This document shows positions 10,190-21,620 of a stretch of 64,000 nt of DNA, piece after piece (within the stretch, counting starts at the first letter, position 1; each line of letters begins with the position of its first letter). The stretch is from positions 2,146,501-2,210,500 of the forward strand of contig JARUPZ010000004.1 of the NCBI GenBank assembly GCA_031213475.1. Reading direction: 5' to 3'. The notes under the pieces were generated by a model that worked only from the letters and a program-made list of their open reading frames with translations, had not been told where the DNA came from and did no database searches. The position numbers and the translations under genes were made by a program. This DNA is from Nereocystis luetkeana (taxonomy: Eukaryota; Sar; Phaeophyceae; Laminariales; Laminariaceae).

Positions 10190-11460
10190 ATGGGATAAGC
10201 CATATACGTGTGTCGGGTCATACGCTCGGACCGAGGGACTCAATGCGGAGTTAAGGCGTAGGTAGCATCAGCGTTCTCCAACTGCATACCTTCAACAACA
10301 CGGTTGCTGTGGGCTGGCCTAGATCCTTAGGGGATGTGGCTATAGTTATTCACTTGTATTATGAATACTGCGGTATAACCGTGTTGATTTTCCCGACTGA
10401 ATCTACGCCAGAACAAGGGCTCTCCGTACAACGTATCGCAAGTATCGAACCGCCATGGAATGGGTCTTATCAGGACTACATATGTTTTGGTAGTGTATAT
10501 CATATCAGGATAGGACAGAGTGTGACGGGGCGACATTGTGTACGATGCCCCCCAACGGGATGTGGAGCGAAGCAAGCACCGATCGTTTCCCCCCCGTATG
10601 CATCTGGTCAGAACGCCACCTGGTTGAATTTCGGGCCCCACCCTGAGCGGGAAGACTTCAACGCCGAGTGAGGGCGTGGGTGGCTAGCTTGTCTTCCAAC
10701 TGGACGATCTCGACGACACGGTTACCGTGAACAGCACTGACTCTTGACGGATACTGCTGTAGTCGTGTGTTTGTGTCGAAAATTGAGAACTGACGAACAG
10801 GTTGGTTTGGCAGACTCTGTACGCCTCTGAACGACGCCTGACCGCGGAAGGTACCGTTGGTGGCTTGTTGAGGGGGAATTCCTTGCAGCAGGGCTACGTA
10901 CTTTTTGGTAGTGTATACCGTACCCGTACAGAACGGAGTGTAGGGGGGGGAGGCTCGTACACGATAGGTGCATAACGTGCTGCGGCTAGGAGCGAGCACC
11001 TCGTGTTTGTTACAATGTTTCATCCGGTGATATCGTCACCTGGGTATTTGCCAGGTCCTACCCTAAGGGCAAACGCCTTCACGCCAGATGGAAGCACGAG
11101 CAGCATTACCGTCTACCAACTTGCCAGTATTGGTACTGCGAGTGCTGCGATCTGTGTTGAATGCTAGGCGGATACTGTTGTCGTTCTGTCCTATTGTTGT
11201 TGATTTGACTGATGAATGTGCTGGTGTTGCTGACTCCGTCTGCGTCAGAACAAGGCTTGTCCGCGAATCGTATTGTCAGCAACGTTTCTCCGGGGAATTC
11301 CTATTATCAGTGCTACATATGGCTTGGTAGTGGATATCGTATCAGTGTGGAACGTAGTGTACCGCGGGGGCATCGTGTACGGAATGCGCAATACGTGCTA
11401 CGGAGCGGTTCGAGCACGTCGGGTTTGCTTCAAATATGCATCTGAAAACATGGTTACCCG
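10190..11460 (+). repeat. three decayed tandem copies of the gene A last-exon region
   Basis: Units of about 415 bp follow the stop codon. Each holds a degenerate WSC-tail peptide: GVGSISVLQL near 10259, VFQLDDLDDT near 10690 and SITVYQL near 11095. Each is followed by a shared spacer encoding variants of EQGLS then RI, and a GGGGCATCGTG-like string. Stops and frameshifts break them, so they are pseudo-exons. The first unit begins about 347 bp after the same point in the real exon, which suggests repeated unequal duplication of exon 6 and its flank. Confidence 0.7.
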
Positions 11461-13160
11461 GGAACAATGCCAAAAAGTATTGATTTATTGCACTGATAAA
11501 TGCCTGGTTTGTCTCAATAGCAATAGTGACGTGCCTCTCTCGTTCACTCTCGCCCCAACGGTTGTTGGTAGACGTGTCGGAAGAACGTGCCTTCTTGCTG
11601 CACACGAGGCGTACATCATGATCGCGGAATAGAGCTGTTCATACGACGCAAGTACACCACCAACAAACACGCACACACGTGGGCCAGTACCTGTCGCCGA
11701 ACATAGCACAGGTGGCTTCCCGCACCCGATTGTCACCGGCTGCGCATACCAAATATATGAGTCGATCTTGGTATTATCATAAACCTTTGCGGGGTACCAT
11801 CATGTCACATATACACGCCGTACCGTTCCATCTAACCAGACTACCATGAAAGAGCCAGGTCAACCCGTCTCAGGGGTCATCCAGGCATATTAACATTGCG
11901 GCACCACGTTATCCAAAGCTCAATACCCGCAGCCCAGTACGGACCACTGCACACGTTAACGGCCCACTCACTCGGTGCGATATATGACAGGTCCTGATCC
12001 ACTACCATCACAGATTACCAGGTAAAACGGCGAATCCCCAATTCCAGCATGAATCGTTGCCAAAGGAGACCGTCAACCCCAAGATCCACGAAAAATGAGT
12101 GCCAACATACACAGTGATCAAACCTCCTGTCAGAAAGGACTCCCAACCTAAAACGGCAAGAGTGCGAAATATCTTTGTATATCACGCCCGAGTTTAAGAA
12201 CAATTTCGCAGCATATGTGAGACAGGATTAAGGCAAGCGCAAGGAAGTTTAGGTGAGACGAGTACGTATCCGACCAGAGGTCTGTTTAGAGCACACAACA
12301 AACAATGTTATCGAACGACAACGAAGGAGGCCTCATAAAAAAAATCAGTACTTACATCAAATGATCGAGGACATCGAGACAGAGTTCGACAGTATACACC
12401 TCCCAAACCCTAAACGAAACTGCACCAACAGGAAGAGCAAAAACCTACAATCGCTAGCATGCTGGTGAGGGTCAATCGTAACGAGGACAGTTGTTCAGTC
12501 TATTTTTTCTGAGTTTCTCCGACATTTCGGTATTTCCCTGAATTTAGTCCGGAAAAAAGCCGAAAACCTCCGGCCCCAAAGACGTTTCTTGGGTTGTTCT
12601 GGAAATTGAGGTAAACAGCTGCAGAGGATCGAGCAGCACCACCGCTCGAGCTTTGCCACCACTCGCGAGCGCACAAGGCTGACAGGGGTCGTTCATGAGG
12701 TCATTCGCAAGTTATGGTCGAACGCAGAAGGCGCAAAAGCTTTTTGGGCTCTCGTTGCAGAGTTCACAAGGTGGCCGCACCGACGTGGCCGACCGACTGA
12801 GCTCGCAGAGGGCAATAGCTGAGGTTTTGTCCCTTTGGGTCAAGCGTTGGTCTTTGTTGCGTGACGAGTTGGTGAGGAAATTCACTCCTCAAGGCACCGA
12901 TACCTGCCTACGAGTCAGACCTATAACAGTGGGACCACCGCATGCATGGGTTCCGCGAGCGCAGCTGCGGTACGGACGGTTCTGTGGTCGGTGGACGATT
13001 ATTTCCCGAGACAACTGAGGCACTTACTCGACAAGATTCATCCCTCGCTGAATTTGGTGGAATGCCGAAATTTCAGGAAAAAACAAAATAGGGCACGTGT
13101 CGTTAAGATCGACCCTAAAACCTTCGAACGAAACCTATAGCACCATCCTCACATAGACTC
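11461..13160. other. no named gene; possible eroded coding relics
   Basis: Open frames at 12253-12468 (+, Arg/Lys-rich, 71 codons) and about 12610-12820 (+, no ATG) read protein-like but match nothing I recognise. The latter contains EVIRKLWSNAEGAKAFWALV. They could be transposon fragments. Confidence 0.35.
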
Positions 13161-13161
13161 A

Positions 13162-13370
13162 TCCCACAGTAGAGGTGCACCAGAAGTTCCTGAGCCCCTC
13201 ACATTAGGAGATCAATATCTCACCCGATGCAACAATTGGGAGAAATCCGTTCGTGTCACCCGACCAGCACTTGTATGCGCTAGTCCTAAAACGAACATAC
13301 GAGTAAATGGTTCATCCTAACTCGGAGTTCCTCACTTTAGGAGCTCAATTGATGAGAAACCTTTAGCCTA
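13162..13370 (+). repeat. dispersed repeat, inverted partner at 39290-39510
   Basis: The segment from the GTGCACCAGAAGTTCCTGAG string to CTCAATTGATGAGAAACC matches the reverse complement of 39290-39510 over about 210 bp with many substitutions. It contains repeated GTTCCTCAC-like words. The partner lies in the spacer of the foldback element in gene B intron 1, so this copy may be part of a related older element. Confidence 0.6.
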
Positions 13371-14175
13371 AAAAGTGCAACCCCTGCCGTGGGATGACAA
13401 CATATATACATCATACCTCCCGATAACATCGGCCCCTCTGCTGCGTACTCCTTAAAAGCAGGACGACGGTACGTCTCTGATGTAGAACAACTCAAATCCA
13501 ACTATTACAGCCCCCCTGCTCCCCTCGCAACTGCATTTTAATGGAAGTACTTCGTATAGGTATATCAGCAATTGGTTCTGCACAGCTACACTGTTCGAAT
13601 TGGGCAACAGCCCAGGTGCTCGACACGATTCAACACGACCGCCGGCATACTCTACAGACGTAGTTACCATACTCCATGCATAGATACTTGTCAACACATC
13701 TTGCGTTTCTGTAAAAAAAATTAAAGTTCCACGTTATTTTTACAAGTACTTCCCTAAACCATTTCATACATCCCGGTCACTGTGCGTTGTCATGGAAGAA
13801 GTTGAAATCACAAATCCCTTGCTTTTCAACTCCATTTGAAACCCTAATTCCATACTATACAGTAAATCCTTTATTACCATGTCCTTAATATTGTCTGCGA
13901 CGTTGCGAAGGGAGCTTCACTGGCGTGATGCGAGAGCTGCGACACCAGCTGCTGCTTCTCATTCCCTATCACACTGTCAGTACGCGAGAGCCCACACTCC
14001 TAGCCGACTGACCGGCTCCCTAACACACACAGTCCGAGGTGATCGAGACCCCCGAAGCTGGAAAACCATTGACACTCCCTACTATGCTAACGAGCTAGAA
14101 GTCGGTATCACTTTTGAAAACGCTCTGATGTGACTTGTGATATATATATCTATCTGTAAACAAAACTTGACATTT
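13371..14175. other. no recognisable gene
   Basis: Only short frames are seen, with no repeat copy or splice-supported exon. Confidence 0.5.
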
Positions 14176-14229
14176 GTATGATATCAATATGATATTATAT
14201 GATATGATTCGATATGACATGGTATGACA
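14176..14229. repeat. ATATGATA-type microsatellite
   Basis: This is an irregular run of TATGATAT and GATATGA words about 54 bp long, likely slippage-derived. Confidence 0.8.
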
Positions 14230-14451
14230 GAAAACCCTCCCGGGCGCCCGAGAATCTCCCGATATCCACGTGCTTTCATCGGCATTCTTCTGAATACGCG
14301 GATATGGCTCTAGCTAGTCTAGCTTGCACACAAGGAGAGAGCCATAGATTGTCTGCTGTAATCTACAGCAGTCGTACACCTGCCTATCGCCATTGCTCTT
14401 TAGCATCACCCCTCAGCAGCAGCGATTGTCAACATCTTCTGCGCGGCGAGG

Positions 14452-14880
14452 GTGTGCGTCGACCCCAGCCGCAGCCGCACAATAAGCCGATTGGGGATCG
14501 GCGAAGAGAGAAACGATAGACCTCGCCGAAGGTGGAGAAGTGATCGAGACTGCAAGTCCGGGTCTGAAACACGCGGGGGGGAAGAACTCGTCAATCCGTC
14601 AACCATCGACCGTGACAAGTGGGCCGTGTTCAAGAAGAGAAGAACCTGGCACTGGCAGTTATTTCGACGCGGTGTATGCGAAGGAAAGTTCCTCAATAAC
14701 GATCTGAGCTTGATCTGCTCGAAGCAACTTAGCTGTGAAGCGCCGTCGAACCTGCCGCACCATCTGCAGCAGCACCACAAGAAGCACACGCTTATTCGGG
14801 AAGCCGAAGCTGTACTGAAGCATATGTCTGTCGAAGCTACCTCACGCACGCACTTGGAGCATCACCCCATATATATGTGA
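14452..14880 (+). CDS. unrecognised 142-codon open frame, possible mobile-element relic
   Basis: The frame is Arg/Lys/His-rich with one long charged section (about residues 45-130) and no signal peptide or clear domain. An antisense frame of 147 codons overlaps it. No splice signals or second copy support it. It could be a remnant of a transposon protein or chance. Confidence 0.2.
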   Translation: MCVDPSRSRTISRLGIGEERNDRPRRRWRSDRDCKSGSETRGGEELVNPSTIDRDKWAVFKKRRTWHWQLFRRGVCEGKFLNNDLSLICSKQLSCEAPSNLPHHLQQHHKKHTLIREAEAVLKHMSVEATSRTHLEHHPIYM

Positions 14881-15171
14881 GGGCTCTTCAATTATTCACA
14901 GGATAGGCACTCACACGCCAAGCAGAATTACATACCACAGCGTGACACCTGATGAAGCCTTATTGTACTTTGATATAATCACAACACAGCATGGCCTGAT
15001 TATGTAGCACCGTAGCTATATAGGGAATAATCAGGAATAAAATACCACAAAACAAAGATATGTGAATACGGTGCGACGCCCTGAGCAATCAGTCCGTCAA
15101 CTCTGACTGATAGACCCCTCGAGAAGAAAGGGCATGCCTTGTGTAAAGTTTTGATTGCTCGTCTGTCAACG
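14881..15171. other. no recognisable gene
   Basis: This is AT-rich sequence without exon or repeat signals. Confidence 0.5.
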
Positions 15172-15600
15172 CCATGCTGGCACCCAAGCGCCTCCCAATC
15201 TCCAGGTTTCCGGTTACTCTAATTTATAGATGCTTTATCTGAACAAAAATAACATCGATATTTAAACACGCTGTGTTTAGAACGTCGGCTGGTTCGTACC
15301 GGACACCAACGGTAACTTCCAATAGGTTCATCACGTTTGCTTTGGTTTCGCTCGAGAGTTATCTCCCGCAGGTTTTCAACCACGCCTAGACCTCGAGTTA
15401 GAGGTGCTGCAGTGTGGTCGAAATTGGTCGACGTTTGACAAGCACAAAATTAGACATAAAGCAGCCCTTTACAGAACATTGGCATGCCACTTGCGGACAG
15501 CTGCAGCTCCTTAGAGGAAACCCGAAAATGAAGGATGCACTTGCTAGGGTGTGTGTGGATGTCGGATGCGCCGGGGGGCAGCCGTAGGCGACCATAAACA
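15172..15600 (+). repeat. dispersed repeat copy 1 (partner 32292-32720)
   Basis: Both copies share in order a GGCAC-rich opening, a GAACA(A/G)AAA..ACATCG block, the string TGTTTAGAA..GGCTGGTTCG, and a later GGTCG(A/G)(A/G)ATTGGTCGA block. Frames in both carry stops in the same approximate reading frame, suggesting a decayed protein-coding transposon fragment. The family was not identified. Confidence 0.6.
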
Positions 15601-15698
15601 AATCTCTATGTGTTTGCATGTATGTGTTCGAAGTTGCGAGCGAGTAGGACAAAGAGCTCGCAAAAACTTATAGTCCGTTCTATTTCTCGAAAGGGAAC

Positions 15699-15809
15699 CT
15701 ATTACGGGGGGCCATAGTTAACAGGACCTATGGTATACATAAAAACCTATATATTTGACCATTTTTACTAACAAAATTTGGTCCTGTTAACTATGGCCCC
15801 CCGTAATAG
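15699..15809 (+). mobile_element. MITE-1 copy 1, 111-bp near-perfect hairpin element
   Basis: A 30-bp perfect terminal inverted repeat begins CTATTACGGGGGGCCATAG and flanks an AT-rich core (AACCTATATATTT). TA at each end suggests a TA target duplication, as in Tc1/mariner-type MITEs. It has no coding capacity. This is the best preserved copy. Confidence 0.85.
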
Positions 15810-17213
15810 TACAATGGCTAGATCACAGATGAAGAAATATCCTTCACTATAGTGTTGCGGTCCTCCACGCCGCTGGTGTATCGCTTCACTATTAATAGTC
15901 GTCGTCGAAGAAGCTGCGGGAGCAAAACCTACGTTCACTTAGTGGATACCGAGTGATTGGGCCCCAAAAAGTGCAAAAAGTGGTTACAAAAGCTCGGGAT
16001 TCTTGTAGATTTTCATCAACTGCTCTATCACTACGAAGTACGGGTCTTGATTGCAAATTTCTTGCTCTAATTCCAAGTCGTATGCAATTGTTCTCGAAAC
16101 ACCTACGCGCGGGTACTTGACTACGCATTCCTGTGGGTGGTAGCGTATCCTTACAACCAGTGATAGATATCAATAGTATTAGAAAGAGGACTGACCCAGG
16201 CGGGGATGGTATTTTACCATCGAAATATGCACAGACACGGAACCTTACTTCAACTTGTACCCACATATCTGGGAATATCCTTCTACGTACACAACACCTA
16301 CGTGTAATTCGTCAGATATCCGCGATCGTGCTTGCATGCAACAAGCGGGACGTATCTTATCAAAGGATCCGAACCATGTACCTGGTATACATCAAACATG
16401 TATGGTATCGACTGGTCGTTGCTTAGACGTGCGTACGATACGATAGCTTAAAGTCACGTGCCCCCCCCAGGTTAGTGAGGGGGGCCCGCTGTAGGCACCG
16501 TGCCGGAGGCACGTTTTTACGCGATTTGTGATTTGTCTTTGCCTGTACGTACTTACTCTTGTAGTAAGCTGCTCATAGAATAACACCTTAAATTCACATC
16601 ACGAATATATATGCGTGTTTCCAGTGAGAGTCTGCGCAATTGACAGAAAGGGAATGTTTGACGAAACGTGCAGTACGATCTTAGGCATCAGTGTCGGTAT
16701 TTTGTTCATTGGTGTGATTTCTACAAGCACACTTGAGTCCTACAGTAGCAGTCATCGTCGTCATACTTTACTCTTCGAGTTCTGCGCATACAAGTTTCAA
16801 CATACGATGCGCAGTGTGACATTGACTCGCCGTTTGACCGCATCCTACACAAATGCGGCGTGCACTTTGAAAATGGTTGGGTGCTCTGCAAATCGAGGCC
16901 TGATGACCTAGAATACCGAACCGCTCGCACGTGTGCACTCCCCCCATCGAATCCACTGGACGCAGAGGGGACTCGGGCTGATAGCACATAGTCCCGGTGC
17001 TCCCAGCACCACTAGTGCACCCCCAGATGAAACCTGTGGCTACTGCTGCTACTTCTGCTGCCACCAATGTCATACCCCCGCTGTTGCGACTGGCTGGCAT
17101 CTCCAACCTGCCACTGCATTAGTGCTGCTACTGCTTCCTTGCGTCCCTATACTGCAACTGCTGTTGCCCGGTGTCTGCATACTGCCGCTGTAGCTACTAC
17201 CTGTGCCTCCATA
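15810..17213. other. no recognisable gene
   Basis: A short G/C-run hairpin lies near 16460-16515 (CCCCCCCC then GGGGGG, with GTGCC/GGCAC arms). A 98-codon frame at 16615-16911 has no recognisable domain. Confidence 0.45.
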
Positions 17214-17223
17214 CTGCCGCTGC

Positions 17224-17255
<32 letters not shown>

Positions 17256-17352
17256 TTGCTGCTGTTGCTGCTGTTGCTGCTGCTGCTGCTGTTCACCGCC
17301 ACCATACTGCCACTGCTTCTTCTTCTTCTGCTGCTGCTGCTACTGCTGGCCG
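17214..17352. repeat. CTG/CTT trinucleotide microsatellite
   Basis: Interrupted (TGC)n with occasional TTG units runs from 17214 to 17293, then CTTCTTCTT and more CTG at 17305-17352. It is open in several frames as poly-Leu, poly-Ala or poly-Cys, none with flanking coding support. Confidence 0.9.
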
Positions 17353-19947
17353 GAGTTCCGAATCTCCCTTCCCCAACTATCACCCCTAAATTCCCTATAA
17401 TCGGTGCCAGCGTGCGGGCCCATCTACATCGCTGCAGCCGCTGATATGGCCGCCGCTATCGTTCGCTCCTCTAAGATCCTGACCGTGTGGTGAGCGAAGA
17501 GGGTGTCTCCAACAGCTTGGTCTTGCGGTGAGCGAAGAGTGTGGGGAGGATTTCCTTGATTTTCAAGCCCGTGATACGGGGCCGAACAAGCCTAATCGCC
17601 ACTCCTTATTATCCTAAAGCTCTGACGGGAAATGACGTGTGAGTGGGCCAACTCTTTTTTCCTTCCGCTGACGGTATGCCGACGAACTTGGCACCATTGC
17701 ATCGCATGCGTCAGTCGGTCAGCAGTCGTCCCTGGCCGTGCCCTTTGGCCCTTTGCGGTTCCCGTATACTCAGGGTGCCTTTTTCGACCCGCTACAGTAA
17801 GTTCCTCCAAAATCTCGGATACCGGAACGGTGACGTCGACCGAACGTTGGCGGGGAAAATATAGAAGAGAGCGTACAAACGTGTGCGCATGGGAAACCTG
17901 CATTGCACACTAGGTATCCTGGTGAGGCGTTTTCATGAGCAGCACTACCAGGTGCGCACGGTTCCGCCGGTTGCTGCGGTCTCGCGTGTTACCTCTTCCG
18001 GGTCCCGCGATTGCTGCTACAGCTGTGATTCTGATGTGCGAAAAATTCGTTTCCGGCTTGGTGCCTTTGATACACAAAGTTACTCGGCTCCGAGGGTACG
18101 TAGATTATTTCCGATCATCCAGGTCGTTCGGAGAATAAGCTTCGCAGATAGAGGCCAAAGCATGTTTGGAGTTGATCGTAAAATCAAGGCCGTCAGAACT
18201 ACGACACTCGTGATGGCATATTTGAGGCTGAACCCTGGTCCGGATGCCGTCTGTCTTGTGTGTGGTATTAGAGCAATACAGTAGAGTGATCATTGTTGAT
18301 CCAATCTTTGATGTATTGTGTATAAAACACCATCAACAAAAAGCACTTCAACGTCGGCAAGGCGTCAACGATCACTTTCATCTTATATCGTAGACCAACG
18401 CACGCAAATATTGGGGACGAATATGACCGACTATGATCATAATCGAATAGGAAAACGCTTGTATCGCTGCTAAACAAATCCAGTTGCGACCTTCTACAGG
18501 GGAAACGCATTGATGATGTTGAAATGGTACTCTCAGACTGCTTAGGAGAACGACGAACGGAAAGTGGCTTATGTGGGGGAGGTCACAAACGCAGATCCAC
18601 GGTAGCTGGCAACGTCAAGTATGTCACACCTCCAGACGTTTCACTCGGTGCGTATTGCCCTCAAGAACTCGACGCTTCCTGAAGTTCAACGTTCCGCGTC
18701 TTTGGAAGGATACCCTCTACGTTTTGTCAAACAAATGCTATCTACCAGCTTTTATTAATAGATGCCCCGCATGCTATCTTTTCCTATTCGTATTTTGCTG
18801 CGTTCATGTTTGATGTGTGTAGACGGCATAATAACGTGTTTCATGCTAATGCTTCAGTAGCATCATATTACCTGCACTGACCAAGGATACTATATTCCAC
18901 ACCAGCGACCAGGTAGGCTTAGGTCTACTGAAGCGAAGCACCTTCCACAAGAACGACCCCTCCGATGGAGGTGAGATCGTCAAACGTTTTGTTCGACACC
19001 GGATGATTTACAGTAGTTCCTCAACGAACGTACTTGCTTACGTGATATTTATACTGAGGCCAATTTTGCGCAATGTAAAAGGCCTGTACAACAATGTGGT
19101 GTCCTGCATGGAAAATGGTCAAATATGTATGAAACAGCTACATAGCATAGTCAGGCCCGTGCGTACGTTATGACGATGTGGGTGTAGTCTTGGCACATAC
19201 TCTACTCGTGGCTTTCGCGCCCTCTGCGAAATCAGAACCGAGAACAATACACCACCATTCCGCCAGGTGACGCAGACAAGATATTAACCTAGAGTGTTGT
19301 AATATCCTACGTACATGCCCACCACATATCACCTGCCTTTACACAGGCTTGCCTACTAGCCTACAAGACTACAGTACGAATACACCCAAACAATGACCGA
19401 ATCAGTCAATCGACCAAACACAGAACATGTTAACAGCTGTCTAAAACATGGACTCCGTTAATTTACGCAACAAACATAGAATCGAACGGTCTCTTGTTCC
19501 TGCTGCGCCCAAACAACGGAGCAAAATGCACTGCCAGCGTTTGTATTGCTTTTCGACTCCGAATACAAAACACGAGATATCCCCCCTCATACACACCGAC
19601 TTCCCGGTTGTATTCGCCCACATAGCGGGTTCTCCTGCCATGCATGCCGAAGTTCTGCAGACGCAGAACAATCGCGGCGTAAAGCTTGTTCCAAGTCCGG
19701 TGCGTGACCCGGCACGTGTGCAGGATTACAACCCCGTATTCTAAGCCTGTTTGAAACGCCGATGGCGTGGATCTTCCAAGTGATGGCCTTCTCTCCGATA
19801 GTTGATTGCCACCAAATGCTCATCCTCCAGTGTTGATTATGAAGTCAGTGCCAACAGCTTGGCCCCGATTATGATGTACCTCTCGCTTAGGAAGTCCGAT
19901 GTTTATATGCGGGGGTGCACGAAGGTCGTTGATGTCACCTGCAGTTG
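17353..19947. other. no recognisable gene
   Basis: Frames of 60-133 codons overlap on both strands without conserved motifs or convincing splice sites. I found no copies of the local repeat families. Confidence 0.45.
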
Positions 19948-21000
19948 TCATTCACCGTGGGGCAGATCTAGAGGACCTGTCACAGGGGTAGTCCGCGGTT
20001 GTCCTTCCGACAACGTTAGCTTGTAAACCTCTTCCAGCTCACTGTCCGTCTCGGTGTTGAGCTTGGGTCGAGGGCTTATGTCAAGAGCAGGTGATTTGAC
20101 CCCGAGTGATACGGATACTGCGGATTCGTCGACCTCATGACCCTGATGATGACGACACAGCGGACGCTCCGGTGGTCCTAGAGGGCGACGATCCACCGAC
20201 ACCGTATGTTGCTGTTGCTCCACAAGGTACTCCCGTAATCTAAGCCATTGTGGATCCAGCGATTCCAGATGCGGTTGCTCCGACACGCTCAAGTGACGTA
20301 TCAGTCGCGGACGCTCTGACGTGCGATACCGACTCAGTGATTCCCAACGCGAAGGATCAGATGTACGCACGTTCTCGTGCTGCGAGGGTCCTGGGCGATA
20401 CTGCTCTGAAAGGGGGGTTTTGAATGTCAATCACCATGTTTTCTCTCTCCGAGACATATTGTTGTCCTCGACCAATGTCGGCGAAACTCCCGCACTTACC
20501 GGATGAACTCGCCCGATTCGGGGGGTTGCCCGGGCGGTGTTTTCCGTGTGAGATTAGGCAACGGGGTAGTGTGAGCTCACCGTACGCCACCTCTGACATG
20601 CCCTCGGTGGAGCTGCCATTGGCGGTCGGACGGTATCGTCCTGGTGGCCACGAGATGCTGCGCATCCGGTGCGACCCCACTCGAAAAATGGGTTGCGAGT
20701 CTGGGACAAACGTAACGTGTGATCCCGGACAAACTTGCAGGTGCGACTGCTGGCGCCGTCACTCGAGCTCCTGGTGAACTTACGCCAGCCCGTGGCTAAG
20801 ACAGCCGAACTGTTGTTGATTCTCCAGCCCCTGGTGAAGATGCTCCTGGATTTACTGGTGACCCTCCAGCTGTTATTGGATTCGCAGCTCCTTGCTGCGA
20901 CGCTCCCGTTACTACGAACCATCAAGCTCCAGCTACCTCAGAACGTGTTGATGCTCCAGAACCTGTTACAGGGAGGGGAGCCGGGGTCGATGACGTAAGC
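19948..21000 (-). other. cluster of open frames, possible eroded gene or retroelement part
   Basis: On the minus strand frames of 160 codons (19948-20430), 107 codons (20357-20680) and 123 codons (20554-20925) follow each other with overlaps, as expected of a frameshifted coding region. The first is Ser/Arg/Pro-rich with LESLDPQWLRLREYLVEQQQ. The plus strand carries an alternative Pro/Ala-rich frame near 20760-20998 with an internal stop. No family is recognised on either strand, and the coding strand is uncertain. Confidence 0.25.
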
Positions 21001-21353
21001 GTTGCGATTGTCGTGTACAGCAGTATGAGGAGATAATACGGCACGAGATAACTATTCATATCAGTATCACGGGTCGGGTCTATATGTGCAGAGGGTAAGC
21101 TTTGATTAGATATTTCAGTCGCATCGTTTTGGGCTAGGGACGACCCCCGGTTTGGGAACGGCTTCGGGCTTGGGTAAAGAGGCAGTAACGAGGTTCTGGC
21201 AACACCTAGTGTGTAGTAAATGCCACCATGGGATACAAAGGAAGTAAAAGCCAAGTGATTGCCATACTCGTCATATCAACTGCGAGCCGCATGTATTGCC
21301 TTGCCCGTCGTGACCGTTAACGTGTCTGGTGTTTCGTTTTTTTTTTCCTCTAG

Positions 21354-21520
21354 GTGCTTACAACAACTACCGCGCATCGATTCACGTTATGCGTGACCCG
21401 ATTAGGCCCCTTATCGAATATCGAGCAGCTGCTACGTCGGCCTCGGGGATCAAAGAAGCTCAGGTCGTTTTTTGGGGTCTGAAAGCTGTACCTTCCTCTA
21501 TCTTGGTGGACTCAGGTTGA
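21354..21520 (+). other. candidate orphan exon
   Basis: A strong acceptor (a run of ten T, then CCTCTAG) precedes an open segment encoding GAYNNYRASIHVMRDPIRPL and KEAQVVFWGLKAVPSSI. It ends near CTCAG-GTTGAT, a poor donor, or at TGA at 21520. The composition looks protein-like, but I cannot link it to another exon or a family. Confidence 0.25.
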
Positions 21521-21530
21521 TCGATATGCA

Positions 21531-21620
21531 TTGCAGGAGATCGGAGTGCTCGCAAACCTGTTGCAGGAGATCGTAGTGTTTCCACAACGTTTTCAGGTGA
21601 TCAGAGTGTTTTCAAGACTG
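21531..21620. repeat. 30-bp minisatellite, three units
   Basis: Units begin TTGCAGGAGATCG(G/T)AGTG at 21531, 21561 and 21591. The period is exactly 30 with a few substitutions. Confidence 0.8.

Noticed and set aside
17067..17444. 125-codon frame with poly-Leu
   Set aside because: Produced by the CTG microsatellite, which is open in several frames; no signal peptide context or splice support.
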